This document shows, in pieces, positions 1 to 56,181 of a stretch of DNA of 64,000 nt (positions within the stretch are counted from its first letter, which is position 1; each line of letters starts with the position of its first letter). Position numbers and translations under genes: made by a program. The notes under the pieces are model-generated. The model was not told the origin of the DNA and searched no databases. It was given only the letters and a program-made list of their open reading frames with translations. This DNA is from Ascaris suum (lineage: Eukaryota; Nematoda; Chromadorea; Rhabditida; Ascarididae): NCBI GenBank assembly GCA_013433145.1, contig CM024182.1:3458501-3522500 (forward strand), read 5' to 3'.

Positions 1-3000
1 CTAAATCCAGTAAGCGACAATACAAAAAAGGAACGAAAGCATGTACGAATGAGCAGCATATAAGCACTGATTAGACGCGATAATTTGTTTATTTCTCAGC
101 GCAGCATTGTGTGATGGAATTTGCTCGCGGAGGGTAATTCCTTTTTGCATAGAAAACTTTATTTACGTCTCATTTGGGCGTTCACATGTTTACTTTTGTA
201 TTTGTAATGTTAATTGAATATTTCGGAGTGTGGGAACGAAAGTTATGTACTTCATTGCGGTAGTGTGATTGTTGCATATGGACGTTGGTTGAATGTGGAA
301 AGCTGTTCGGATTATGACTTGTTTTAGGCAGAAACACTTCCATTTACGTTTATTGCTGAGCGCAAGATTGCATGAACGAACATTTCATCTTGGATAGAGA
401 GAGGCATTCAGAGGCATTCTTGCTTATGTGTGTCAAGGTGTGGGAAGAGGACGAGAAAAAAATTCATAACTGGAACGCAGATTCAACGGGATTGCAGGGG
501 TGATGTAGGCGAGGTTTTTGTTTTAATTAAAGGACTCTGCGACCAGGTCGATAATGAATAAAGGTTAGTAGTTTTGGAAAATTCTGAAAGCGAGCGTTAC
601 TAGAGTCGAGGCAAAACGGTAGCCTCGAAATGCGGGGGTGGTAGGCACAAGTTTCTGGATTTGTTAAGAGTAATGCTTGTTGTCTGTCTGTTTAGTGCTG
701 AGTGAACTTAGATTTCTTGTTAAAAAGTGAAAGCAAGGTGCTGTAAATGGTAGAGGAGGAAAATTGTTGTCACTAGCGGCGGTTTCATGGAAGGAACCAA
801 GCATAGAACAGGGCAGGAGCTGATAAGCATGCCGATATGTAAGAGCACACCGGAGACAGAACTAATATATGGGAGAGCACTACGGCTCCCAAACACAAGT
901 AGAAAGAAAGATACCCGAACGTTTCAAAGCCCCACTTATATAGTTCATAGATATCGGCTGCTGCGGTACAAATGCACCTAAGTCGGTCAATGACGTTATG
1001 TGAAGAAGAGTTAACGAGAATCGGCTAACGAGTAAATGTGATCGCTGTCGCAAGTAGATGTCTTGAGTTGGCTCTTCGCTACCATACCCAACAAAGTATT
1101 TCGTCTTTATTTCCTGCAGTTAAACTTCACATTGTTAAATAAGTATTAAACTGTTAGTCGGCATGTTGATATACTAATAGCTATTGCGAGTGCACCGAAA
1201 ATGCACTCGTGAGAAAGAAAAAACGAATTATAAATAAATGAAGCACTGTTGCTGAGTAAACATACGAATAATCATCATCATTTGTTGAACTTGCGTAATC
1301 GAAGAGATATGAAACAATTAACTAGTATTGTAATAACAGTAGTACGTAAACATGTGCAGTAAGTGGAAGAAGGTCATCGTGGAAACAGAAGAAACTTGTT
1401 TCCGTGAATTTGATGGAGCATCATCAGTTAGATGTTTAAATAAACTCTAATTGACAACCATGATCAACCAGTTATTGGCAGCCGTGATCAATATAAACGC
1501 TAATTTCCTGTCAGAAATTTTGGCTAACGGTAGTAATAACGTCATATCCATAGTATGGATACAGGCTATTTTCTAGATGGTCGATATGTGCAGCACTAAT
1601 TTCATTGACTGAAGAACCATTTTAATGTTGCATTTCTCGACTGTGTCAGTTTTTTTTTTTCAGTACATCCAAATTTCCACCGTATATACCCAGAGCTCGT
1701 TGGATGGGATTACTTGCAAAGTTCGCTGATCGATACAACTATTCAAATTTGCATTGAATTTGAACGGCGGGTCAATTTTTTTCGTATACAGAGCAGCTTG
1801 TTTAGACTAAAATATAAATTTAATCCGATCTGATGGGTGGGCATTATGAATAACAAAAAGTTGCACCGAGTTCTACTTCAGCTCGCCGAATTTTATAGCA
1901 TACGGATTGCGCGTCTATTGCTGTGCTTTAGCACTTGCACTACATGGTGAAATTCAACTGCTATTATCATTCGAGAGCGTGAGTTTGGTATGCAGTCGAT
2001 ATGCAGGTTCGCGTTGTCGTCGTTGAAACTGGACCTCTAGTTAGATTCAGGTCCCAAGTGAATTGTTCATACATGGAGGTCAAACTTGCTGCAATCCGCC
2101 GAATGTGAAAAACAAACTCGTACCATTACAGACATTACTAAAAATTTCAACCATTGGGTCATAACGAAATAAGTGGAAGTCAAGCTGAAATAAAAGTTGG
2201 GGTTGTTATACATTTAGGTTTCCAAGTTGTGATATTGCAACTGTGCAACTTTGATTGCGATTTTTGCATACTCCTGGATTGGATATGTTAGCAGAGATAA
2301 ACCGGAATTCGGTATGTGCTAAGGTCAGTGGTCGAAAAATCCGGGCGACAATGCCTCTAATAAAAATGAAATGACTAACCAGGCGGGAAAGGGAACACCG
2401 AAAGTCACCTAAACCTGAAATTTTCAGAACTCAGTCGTTCTCTTTTTTCGCAAAATGGCAGTGAGTCTAATCCCTTTCGAATGAGATTAATATTTTCTCG
2501 AAAATGTGTGAATACACTAATGCAACTCGACATCTCGAAGGGAGAGTCGACTAAAGATAGTTGAAATATTCTTGCTTAAATCCGAAATAATTGTTTAGCT
2601 TTGTTTCTGTGGTATTTAAGAGACATCATTCTTTAAAGAAAGGAAATTATTTTATAAGCACTCTCAAAGCAGGAGGGTTCTTCTCCGTTGCAACTAAAAA
2701 AGTATACTTCTTGCAACTTGCAGTGGTCAGAGATGATGATTTCCACCATCAAGTGGGGAATCGATTTAATTACAAATTTATTAGTATGTCTAGAACTGGC
2801 AATACGATTTTTTTTCTTTTTTTTTAGCGACTAGCAAAGGATTGGAAATAACGAAGAGGGCAATTTAATCTGTTATCAAAATTAACTTTCGAAAAGCGTA
2901 TTGTATTCGAAAGGCAAACCGAGGAACAAGAATTAGAACTGATCGGGCAAAGTTAACAAAGCGGTTCCTTCAGTATTGCAGTTTGCTGCCATTTTTAAAG

Positions 3001-4903
3001 TTATTTACAAATTTTCCCAAGAGTAATTTATTACAACGGATGCATATACATGTGTGTACGTCTGCTCACTCACTGTTTTCTACTTCAATTAATTTCTGTG
3101 GTTGGCTGTAGGTGGCATCTGCTTTGTTAGACTCAACGCTCATATTTCAAGTTATTTGTATATATGCAATAAACGAGCAGAAAATATAAGAGCAGCGGAG
3201 AAGCATATCAAAACAGCATTGCCATTTAATGAAGGTGATGATGGGCCTATGTAGGCGGTTTTCACTGCTGCAATGCATTTAGTTGCTATTGCCTGTACAC
3301 ACTGTTACGTTTCTTATTGATATATCGTGTATTGCAGTAGGTAAAAAATTGAAATTTTAGCTAACAAACTGCTGGCTAACGAGAAGATGATTTCAATGAT
3401 TCTGTGAGGATTCTAAGAGTCTTAGCAATCAGTAAGGTGCAATATGTAAATTTTACCTGTTGTAATATACCGTCAGAGGAACGGCACTCCGGCTTCAAGT
3501 TATGTAAATGCTAAACGAAAAATGTTTTGTAAACTGGCACCTAGTTACGGTTAAAATTGTAAAAATATTTACTGAATTGTTTTTAGTGAGAAATTACCGT
3601 TGAGGGATAAAAAAGGCCACTTTAAATCTTAACCCTCTGCAGAAAAAAAGAGATTCGAGGGAACCATCTTAAACAAGGTTACCTCCCTCACTGAAGGGAC
3701 TTGAATTGTAGAAGCGTTAGGGCTCGGCTAAAAAAATTCTCGATTCTCTTACAACAGGAGATATCAAGCTTTCTCTAATTTATGCGCGTAAATTTTTTTG
3801 CCTAATCACTTTACGTCTGTTGACCAGTTATTTGCGTAGGAATTAATACCCAGCTTGCCGGGTCGCTGACTTCATTTCCATTGCAGTTAGAGTTCCATAT
3901 TCACATTTAAACTGAGTGATCACTCATTTTGTTCTCTGACCAAGCATGCTAGCTCGCATCTTATGTGTTTTGGTTCAGCTGAAATTTTAATTCAGTTCCA
4001 TTACTTTTGATAGTTCTGCATCAGATGTGACTTCATTTTTGTCTCATTAATAAGCAACATGAAGATGAAATAATTGTAGTCGACTCTCTATCTGTCCTTC
4101 AACGCAACGTCCCTCATTATTGAAAGTAGATTTTGTCTTTGAAACTGTGAGAAGCAGAAGTCCTGGAGCTTCTGTCAAAATCCTGGAGGCAATCCCTCCT
4201 CTCTTCCTCAGCACAATTCTGTTCACTTCAACATAAGGTGTTCTTTCGAAAGTAACGAAAATTAGAGAGTCCAAGTTCCTCTTTAAATAAATTTGATGCC
4301 ACGGGCTTCCGTTCTTTACACGTGCATTGCAGCGGCTTGCCGCGTCATAAAGTTATGGGAGCGACGAGAATTTTTCCGCTTTTGCTGTCTACTAAATTCT
4401 TTGTTAAAATCTTTTTTTATATATAAAGGAATATGCATCCGTCTCTGTTAATGCCAAAAGCTTATTGGTCTCTGTGTATACTTGGAAATTTATGAGTCCG
4501 AACAAGACCTCTGCTTATTGTTGCCGCATCCTCTGGTGCGAAAAATCGCGCTCGAGCGACGAAGTTTTCTGATGTTCGCTGAATTTCGAGAGCCCTCGAA
4601 ACCCCCAAAAGTTTAGTTCGGTGTTCCCAGTATTTTGAGGTTGCTTCACTTTCACTTCGCGGCCTTGATTCTAGCACCATTGGTGGCCCCTTCATTTGTT
4701 GCTTGGGGTTATTCTGACCACGGATAAATCCCATCCTTCATACCTTCGGGGTACTTCAAATGAAAATTTTCTCATACTTTCCAGTGAAAACTTATGGAAA
4801 GTGTCAGCAAGAATTTTATGCGAAGGGCGGTGGAAGATCTCTTTTCAAAGGTTATGGGGGTCATCATCATGAAGTAATACGATTGCGGATTTATTTATTG
4901 CAG
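1..4903. other. Upstream non-coding stretch
   Basis: AT-rich sequence in which I find no convincing exon. It contains one copy of a dispersed repeat (815-1092) and several short open frames without splice support. Earlier alsin exons (MORN and DH/PH region) are expected upstream of 4904 but I could not place any here; they are either short and diverged or lie before the window. Confidence 0.5.
815..1092 (+). repeat. Dispersed repeat, copy A
   Basis: A diverged direct repeat of 55874-56181. Shared blocks in the same order include GGAGCTGATAA, AGAGCAC, TATGGGnGAGCAC, a CCTAACACnAGTAG-type block, AAGTCGnTCA, TTATGTGAAGAA, ACGAGAATCG, GAGTAAATGTG and AAGTAGAT. Both copies lie in the same orientation about 55 kb apart, which implies a mobile element remnant, perhaps an LTR or a 3' untranslated tail. 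The family is not recognised. Confidence 0.6.
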
Positions 4904-47213
<42,310 letters not shown>

Positions 47214-49290
47214 ATTGTCATATGTGTGCGTGGATTAGTTGACTGGTATTACGGAAGTGTACATCACAATTCCACGTCTATAGATTATTTCCACTGGGAG
47301 GTGCACTTCTTCGCTTCAAATGCTGTGTATTGGATGCATTAGATGATTGTATTGGCCCTATAAAAGTGCAAATTATTAGCGGTTTTCGGTTGATGATTAC
47401 TAATGCGGACAAGAGCGGAAATTGTTTTCAACGGATGGAATCTTTTTTTCTCTCTTAGTTTCTAAGTGCATTTCGTTTTTCTCTCACCGAATCAGCTCTT
47501 CAAGGTTCTTAATCAGATTGGAGGGCATATTCGTGAACAAAAAATTATTTCTTCTTGTGTTTGTGCACTATACGCCCACTCCTTACCGTATAGCAATTGT
47601 CGTCGTGAAGAAAAAATTTTCTTCCGTCGTTGTCTTTTTTAACTAATTTGATGATTTAGTTTAGTGATTTTATGCAGAGGAACAGGGGAGTAACAGCAGG
47701 GGTTGATGTTGCGAAGCTATGTGAGTGAAAGGAATTTTCGAAGTATGTGACATTCCTGACTAACAACTTTGTCCATTGTAACGTACAATGTATTTCCGAA
47801 TTGGCTTGCAAATTGGAAAATTCCATCCTCTATTGGAGTGATTAAAAATAAGGTAAGTGAGGTTAAAATATTGAGGTGAATGCCCCTCTTTCCACATCGA
47901 TCCACGTATATTAAAATTGCTATATTAAACAATAGTGTTATTGCTTGCGTTGCATCTGAATCCTGAGAAATACTGTTCACTTATCTGCCACCAAAGTCCC
48001 ATCAAATATTTGCAGGCGTGGAATTTCATTTCTAGCTCACTAAATTTGCGAATTTTTGCAAATTATTTTATCATTGATAGCGTTTGCGCGGCTGATTATT
48101 GGCTATTCTTTGTTTATCAGCGTTATATATTGATTCTGTCGTTTATTCCAGGTTATCTATTTACATGCTAATTTATGCGTCGTACGTTTGGCTGCACTAC
48201 TTGGAACCAAACGTATGGGCTGTTTCTAATTAGTACTTTTGAAGTTTTTCAAACGTTCCACGTTCCAGCACCTGGGAATAATTTTAGATGCCTCAGGTTG
48301 CAAAGCAATTTTGAAGCATCGGCTAACAAAATAATATTTCTTCCTCATGGAATTGTTTTTATTGTTTGAAGTCATTATGCAGAAACCGTACTGGATATAA
48401 GTATTCAGACCAAAATTTACAGTAATAATTTTTATGCACTTTTAAAATCCATTCATACTTTGTCGGCCTGTTTTTTTGTATACGTGGAAGTCGATAACTG
48501 TGCGATGCGTCGCGAAGACAAAAATATTTGACAGAATGGAGTGAACGGGGAGGACGGAATATATGGGAAAATGTTCATCTAGTTTTCAAAATTCAAAATG
48601 TGGTACTACGATCAAATCGGAAAATGGAAGCGATATTTATAGTCTAATTTATGGGTTTGTTCCGAATTTCGTACAAGTTGCATTCAATTTCCAGATAAAG
48701 TGAACATTTATTAACAAACATTTTAGCTTATCAAACTTCAAATAGGAGTTCCTTGTTACGAGTGCAGCTGTATAACGTAGAACCTGAGCAGTTGAACGTT
48801 TATTTAATTTGAATTTCGGCCGCATCATGCCTTCATATTTAGGGCACACTCGTACATTACCCTTACGCGTTTTCGTAAACTAGGTGAAATATGGTACAGT
48901 TATTTGATAATTACTGATGTTCCTAAAATTCTGGAACATGATAAGGGAAGGGAGGAAGAGGGTGGCAAATATCCGTTTCAAGTTAATCTTCATAATTATT
49001 ATCGTGAGGCGATAATCCTGCTATTCTGAGTCCCCATCCATCGAATTTATGAAATTATTGCAACCCCCTAAACTATTGAATGGGGTTCCTCCATGTGATA
49101 AAGCGCCAGCTACCTTTCGGCCTCAGAAAATCATCCAGAATTTTGAAAACAACATCTGTAAGATGTATAAGTACAATCCAAGAATATTTTTCGTCGTAAA
49201 TGTGATACTTTTATCTATGTTCAGCACTCTTGTTGTATGTTCATTCATCGTTCTCCTTGTAAGCTTCATCATTTGACGGGTTCCCATTTC

Positions 49291-49435
49291 GTGCATATAC
49301 GCCTGCGTGCGCAATGTATGTACATATGCGCATACGTGCGTGCGTATATGTATGCGCATCTGTGTGTGTGTATATGTGCATATATGCATACATGTGCATG
49401 CGTGTTCACGTGTATGTGCATGCATGCATATGTGA
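49291..49435. repeat. Alternating purine-pyrimidine tract (Z-DNA-prone)
   Basis: About 145 bp made almost wholly of GT, AC, AT and GC steps (blocks such as GTGCATATACG, ATGTATGTACATATGCGCAT, GTGCATGCATGCATATGTG). It is not a simple tandem repeat. Confidence 0.8.
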
Positions 49436-51465
49436 CTGTGAACGCTCAACTTATTATTACTTCGTTTCATGTACAAAAAGCATTTTGTGAATTTTTCGCC
49501 TTCATATTCGCGTCGTTCCTCTGTTCAAGTCTTCGGCCATGTGGATTTATGTTTCTCTCCATCTCCAGTAACGTCAAACGAAGCATTTATGAAGAAGGCT
49601 GTAAATTAGCTAAATAATATAGTCGCTATTATATTAAATTTTCCACTGATCGTATTGTTTCAGGTTTCTTCATTTTAAAGAATCACCTATGTTCATGCGA
49701 TTTTGAAGTTGGGAAATAAGAGTGTCACGTCATGGCCGAAGATGCTTAATTTTAACTGAAGAAATGTTCTTTACTTTTTCCTACATATTTTTGTCTTGCG
49801 CACGAAGAGAAATATTTGAGCGAGAGGGGTTTTTTAAAGATGCTTTTTGACGTTCTCTGTTCCTTTTGTGTCGTCGTCTCTTCCTTCCTTTATTTGTACA
49901 GTTTTTTTTGTGTGCAGTAAAAATTTTTTTCATTTGAAATTCTAAGAAAGTGAAGAAAATTTGATTAATCGTAAAGTATTCTCAATTTTTAGGAGAAATT
50001 GTTGAATGTGTTTTCTCGTTCACAAGTTGGGATTGCTTGGAAGGCGGATGCATTTCCGCACACGTATACACACAAGTATTACCGCCTAACGATGCATTTT
50101 GCCTTCACATTTGCAAAAATGCGTAAAGAGAAATCCATAAGCCCGGAAGTGAATAAATGATCAATATTTGAACAGTGTTTGCTTCTTTCCAAACAGTGGG
50201 GATATTCTAATAGGCTTCAATTTTTTCAATTCATATAACGTCACTAACATCATCGCAAAAACTCTCACCTATGACTAGAATGCAGGAGGAGTTGTTGCTG
50301 CAGTTAACAAGGTTATTGCAACAGCTGCAAAAGTGACCTGTGTTACTCATCGCATTTGAACGTTAACGATAATCGAGGTGACAACCTTGTGAGCTTATGA
50401 ATACTTAATAGTTGCAAACTGTGAGGTCGGAAGGCTTCTGTTAAGAATACTCTACGTTCGCGCTTCTGTGGTGCAGAAACACCAGCAAGGTCTAATAGTG
50501 AAACGAGGGGATAAATAAGACTCTCGAGACACGATACCGAATTGTTCAGAAGGCTGGTGCTGGCATATCTCGCTTCAGATGACGTGACCCTAAAAATTAT
50601 CTGAATTTAATACTTCGAGGTAAAGGTCATACCATTTATGGGCCATGTGACAAGATGCTCGAATTGTGTGATGCAAGTAAAAGCATGGATAGCCTGAAGT
50701 GAAGCAATAAAGGCATCGGTGAATGTGCTTCCAGTTCAATTTTCCAAGTTTAATAAAATCACGCCACCAATTTCTTCACTGCGGAAGGGTCAGATCACTC
50801 GTTTACCTTAGGCTTTGATGAAATATGTGATCGCCACTTTGTTGGCCTTCTAGGAACCACAGTTTCCTTTAAATTATATCACTTGTTCATCCATAAACAC
50901 GAAGCCTTAAGGATTTCATCCAGTCAAATTTGCTAATTTAATAAGGTGGCGATTGGGATATTTCTTGCTTGATGTATTTCGGGGACGCTGTTGTGATTTC
51001 ATAAAGAGCCAAGAGCAACTGGTCATCTGTCCGACATTTGTTCGTACTATGCCAGATCGAAGTGACCACATCTTTTACTGGAAATTCTATAATGGCAGCA
51101 CAAAAAATACTTTATACAAAATTTTCAACTTGCAATACATATTTTGCTTTCATTTTTATCTCTCATCCCTTCTCGCCCAACCAGACCCTCGTTGTTTGTC
51201 GACGTTCAACCGTAAGGGGTGGCAGGGGCTTAAGCGTTTGCTTATTTGATGTAGTTTCAACGAAATACGCTCCAAAATATGGCGTAGTTTCAAAGGTGAC
51301 TCTTCGTTGGCTTTAATCTCTCCTCCTTTTTCCCCTCATCTCCTAAACAAATTTTGCTAGCTTCGTATGCTAGACCGCTACGTTTCGTCCTCGCCTAGTG
51401 GCTACAGCTTCTGCGGAGGACTACAAGGGTATGAGATTCCCGTTTTTACAATCTCTCCCCTCCCA

Positions 51466-51484
51466 CCCCCCCCCCCCCCCCCCC
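51466..51484. repeat. C19 homopolymer
   Basis: Nineteen consecutive C, flanked by CTCCCCTCCCA upstream, giving a longer polypyrimidine tract. Confidence 0.95.
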
Positions 51485-54215
51485 TACCCGCCTCCTGTCT
51501 TGGCTATGCAACTTTTTTTTCGCCCCATTCTGAAGATCAGGCAAATGGTACACTTTTATTGCATTTTCATTTCTGACTAATTGTTATGTACACAGAAGCA
51601 GTAATGAAAATGACGGTGATCAGCAATATTGAATGCTTGTATAAAATGATGTTCATAGGTATGTGGTGTTATTAAAAACCTTATTAAAAAATTACCTCTG
51701 CGACATTAAAAACAGAGTTATATGCTCTACAGGGGGCTTAATTGCAAATTACCAACTTATATGTTACTGGGGCTCTAGATGAATTTGGCGGTAATATAGT
51801 TGTGCTTAAAAATATATTGGTTTATCAAAGTTCTGAGTAAATTTTAGCAGAGAAAAATGATTTGAAAAATGCGTTAAGGAAAGAATGAGCGCTTTTTATA
51901 GTTTTGCTCGTCGGATTTAGCCGACTGAAGATTGCTTCAAAACTACGCCAAGAGACCTCATAAAGCAGGCAGATTTCAACAGTTTTCAATTCTACATAGC
52001 TTATCTATCAGTGGATCGCTATATTTAAAGCGAGGTAATTTGGCTTCTCAACCTGTTGCCTCAATAATTGACTCAGATTCTACCACCCGCTTCTTTACCT
52101 ACTTTTTGCGCAATTACATTGCAAAACTGACAATTGTCTGCAACTATGTGTTTGTCTGTCTGCTTGTATGTCTGCCTGACAGCTTCAGTTCCGGGGCTAC
52201 AGAAACCAGAGTTGTAGATTTTGGTGGATACTATAACTCAGCCTTTTATGTCATGATTCATGCTGACCTATCAAATTAGAAAACAGAGATAGATGATTGA
52301 AGGCCCAGAAAATTTGCATCCATCCGTACGCAGATCGGCTTTTCATCTCGCACCAACTGTGCAGCATTAAAATGAACCTTATGGAGTATTGATATGACTA
52401 GTCAATTTATTTCAAATATTGTTGCGCATAATTTACCCTTTGCGGCGAATTATATAATTCGTTGATGAGGTAAGCAGAATGCAAAAACGCCTATTGTATC
52501 AGCCCCTCTGGGACGTTCATTCACTTGCTTGACTCTCAGAAAATGAAACCGACAAGCATGCAAAACATGCAACTATATACATGTCTACATTGTCCTACTG
52601 TAAAGGCGGTTGCACTAAAGTTTACGTAAAAATGAAATGTTTCAGCTAACGACATATGAAATCGTATAAAAAATTAGGGGCAAGCCGGTTTGCTTTTTTC
52701 TTCGCAGACGCATTTTACCATCTTAAGTTGTACAATGGAAACCTGTTAACGATGGAAATTAGATATGGCGCATACTGTATAGATAAGATGTTATATAAGT
52801 TCGTTAATATCGCATATTCTGGCAAAGTTCGGTGAGTTTTTCCTGCAAAATTAGATGGCAACTGATGGAAAAAATATAATCGCCACTTTTTTCAAAGCTG
52901 AAAACCTTTTAAGGAAATTTGCATGAAGAAAAGCAGTGCATAGTTTAACTTCATGATCGTAGACATAAGAATCCACAGTATCTGTAAATGTCAAAACTTT
53001 CAAGCTTCAATTTTCCTCATATGTAATGCTCGGTGACATTTGGAATGGCTAAAGCGAGAAATAAAAAGGTCAGCTCTGAAAAGAAAAAATCCCGAGATTT
53101 TGTTCGTTATTGATTGTCTCATTTTGTTGTTAAAGGGAAATGATTTTTTTCTCGACTAGCAAATAGTCTCCCTTCGGCGATCGAAAGTCGACCGATATTT
53201 TCATTTGTCAGCTGCCTCTAACATTATTCCTAATGCGTTGTTGTATGTATTCACCAATGAACGTGACCAGTAAGTGTGGCTTGAAATAAAAAAAAAGTAT
53301 TATTGAATGCCAATGAAGGCTCTAACTAATTAGCCATTTCGCAGAGTAGAACCGGGCAACAACGCAAACGATGGATGTACTTTGCTCGAAAAAAAAGAGG
53401 AAAGAAAAAGGCGGAAATTATAATGCACAGAAACGGGAAATGAAATTTTAATTCACAAAGTTGGGATCAGCAAAAGAATCGAGAAAAATGAGTGAAGTTA
53501 TCGTCAAATGTGATACATATTATAATTTATTCAAACCGTCATCAAAAATTGAAAAACGAGAATATCGAAAATCAAATAAATTGTTCAAAACGTATTCCAA
53601 CAGCCTCATTGAGAGAGGGTCGTTGAAGTCTCTTATATTTCTATAATAGACGTGAAAAATATAAGTGTGGAACCTATATAAAACTCCTATAGTATCATAT
53701 TGTTATGTTGTTTAACTGATGGCGCCGCTCGGACGCCGAATGCATTCAGATAACGCCTGGCCGCGACCCCCTGAACTCGTCTATGTCGAGAATAAAGGCA
53801 TGCGTGTCTGTTGATGTTGACGAAATAAAATAAATAAATTAAATAGATGTTTTGGGAAAAAGCGTGTCCACTCAATCAGCAGCCCACTTGTTAATTATAC
53901 TAATTTTGAAATTGTAAACGGGCTCAAAAGCAATGACAGTAGCACTGACCTCTAAACATTTCGATATTCTTGGCTGCAGTTGACTATTTGAAATTATATA
54001 GAATTTTTCTAACTCTCACCTTCCGTCTCTTCTGCCAAAATTCATGGTCTTCTGTGAGCTGAAAATAAAGAGACAGGAATGTCCATGGTGGAAAAAAGCT
54101 GCTGTTGTCTCTCCTCTATCAAACAGCTATGAGCTTCATCACTACATCTGCAGATAGAACTCGTTTTAGTGACCACCCACTTCAGATTGCCTTAGTGTCC
54201 CCTTTCAACTGACCA

Positions 54216-54470
54216 TCAAACGTTAAAGATGGGGACAAGGAAATGCGCAATCATTCCGTCGAAAGCACACATTTATCGGTCGACGAAAATGGGGAATTTT
54301 TATTCAAGCCGTTGTATAAAGTGAAGGGAAAGAACTCATCGTTGCCGCTAATTAAGAAACACTGTCAGGATGGTAAAGGTGGAGTGTCCGACTTGAATAA
54401 GTTCGTATCGGCTGTCAACAAGTATCTTGAGGCAAAATTCATGCTTTTTGAAATTCTTTAGCAAAAGAAG
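54216..54470 (+). pseudogene. Broken TFIIE-beta (GTF2E2)-like copy
   Basis: An open frame with GEFLFKPLYKVKGKNSS, LIKKH, GKGGVSDLN and KYLEA. This is the order and spacing of the TFIIE-beta winged-helix core (FKPxYxxxxKxxLLxLLxxH...GLGGIxxxDLxE). TFIIE-beta recruits and regulates TFIIH at RNA polymerase II promoters. The frame meets a stop at 54459-54461, just after the core, and the following sequence has further stops. There are no flanking splice sites and no N- or C-terminal remainder that I can identify. It is best read as a decayed retrocopy or fragment. A single exon of a real gene is less likely. Confidence 0.6.
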
Positions 54471-55155
54471 GAGAAAGGCGTGAACAATGCCGGAGGAACG
54501 TATCTTTAAGTAGGCAATCAGCAAAGAATTCGAAGTGGCAACGGTGATGAGCAAGTTCTATTTCGCGACTCGGGAATGGACAAATTTGGGTGTAAGTAAG
54601 TAGTGGAATGTAATGCTCCCTGTTTATGAATGCTATTATTTTGGCATAGCTCATTTGCAAAGATGTATTGGCATATATAAGATGTTCAATGTTTTTGCTT
54701 TGAGAGTTCCATTCCAACAAATGTTTTGATCCTATTTGTATACTGATAGGGAAAATCAGAAGCGATTGGTACTGTCATCTGAGATTGAAAAGTAAAAGAA
54801 GGAAGCAGGAGAATAATGAAGTTAAGTTAGAGAAGGTTTGATGATGAGAAACATAAAAAGGATACGATAAAGTTATTCAACTGCAAAAAGCTTACTCAGT
54901 GAAATGCAGTAAGTCCTTTGTTGAACACAAGTTGTGAAAAGGTGGAAAATTATCACCAAAAAGTGAAGTGCTCTGAACTCTCCTATGGAAGTTAACAAAA
55001 AAACAAAAAAAGTTAACAAAAACGACGGTAGCAAGATAGATCCTTAAATGAACTTAGCGGATTCTTTATTAATCATAAGGAAACAACATTACTAGAATGA
55101 TTGTCAATTTGTATGGCGATGTACTGATGGCGGAGAACTAACAGCTTTGAATTGC

Positions 55156-55287
55156 GATGACATTTTTAAAGCACTGATGCGAACGAAGACTTGTGAGGCA
55201 CCAGGTCTTGAAAAGATCTCGAAGAGGATGATAAAAGTAGGTGGAGATACCAAAGTCCTGCCTCCTTTCATTATTATGATACGGTAA
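55156..55287 (+). pseudogene. Non-LTR retrotransposon reverse-transcriptase fragment
   Basis: The frame reads DDIFKALMRTKTCEAPGLEK then ISKRMIKVGGD, matching the pattern I..A...MK.GKAPGPD.I.AE.LK.GG found at the start of LINE reverse transcriptases. A stop follows and later sequence is too decayed to align. No endonuclease or catalytic YxDD is visible. Confidence 0.45.
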
Positions 55288-55873
55288 GGAAAGTTCGATG
55301 CACTGTGAAAGCAGGTAAGGTTTGCTCCCATTTCTGAGCAAAGAGTTTCTCATAATCTGCTAACTGTTGAGGCAAGAAGTCTGCTTTCTTCAACTTCAAA
55401 GCTGCTCAAAAAATGCACGTTGACAGATATATGAGCTGAGAGTGTCCAGGCAATCCAGACGCATTCCGCAAATATCGTTTCATGCCACCACTACTGCCGC
55501 AATTTTCGAGCAGATTTTGAACTTACTGAAGCTACACTTCAGTTTGATGTTCAAAATGTTTGTGAAAAATTGAAGCCTAGCTTTTTTCCTCAGAAAATTA
55601 CTGAAAATAATAGTTTGGAGAGACGAGCGTAAACGTTCCGGGCAGTTATTTGAATATCTAATTTGTTAGGAAGATAAATGGAAGCCGAACCTCTGAAAAA
55701 GTGTATTAAAGAGGTTAAGCGCAAGAAGTCATGCTATTTCTCTTACTTTCCTCGTTGCTCATTTTCTCAATACCAGTGGGAAAATACAGCACTTTAGTGC
55801 GGTGCCTTTCCGATATAAGAGAAATGCTGTGACTGGTGACGGCAGCATAGAGGACCGAATATAGGTAGGAGAC

Positions 55874-56181
55874 CGGAGCTGATAACCGTCAGCCGGTGAT
55901 GTTACGCGAGAGCACAAGCAAGATAGAAGAAGTAATTTATGGGGGAGCACCTCGGCCCCCTAACACGAGTAGGACCAAAGACCAAAGACATCCAAGCGAA
56001 CCAAAGCCCGACTTACTTGGGTTTCACATACCGCCTGGGGCAGCACAAGACTACATAAGTCGATCAGTGGCATTATGTGAAGAACAATAAACGAGAATCG
56101 ACTATAAGAGTAAATGTGGTCACTACAGTGTTAGATCATAAGTAGATATGTTGGGCAGGCTCTTTGTTCCGTAGCTAAAAC
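55874..56181 (+). repeat. Dispersed repeat, copy B
   Basis: Partner of 815-1092 in the same orientation. It lies about 0.6 kb downstream of the LINE fragment and might be the 3' tail of such an element; the link is speculative. Confidence 0.6.

Noticed and set aside
1664..1838. Possible exon after T12CAG with the peptide YPELVGWDYLQSSLIDTT
   Set aside because: It lies upstream of the alsin exons on the right strand, but there is no good donor, two frames look equally open and I could not align it with the alsin region expected there.
4462..4734. 90-codon - frame
   Set aside because: No family or splice support; it lies antisense near the alsin exon, and length alone is not convincing.
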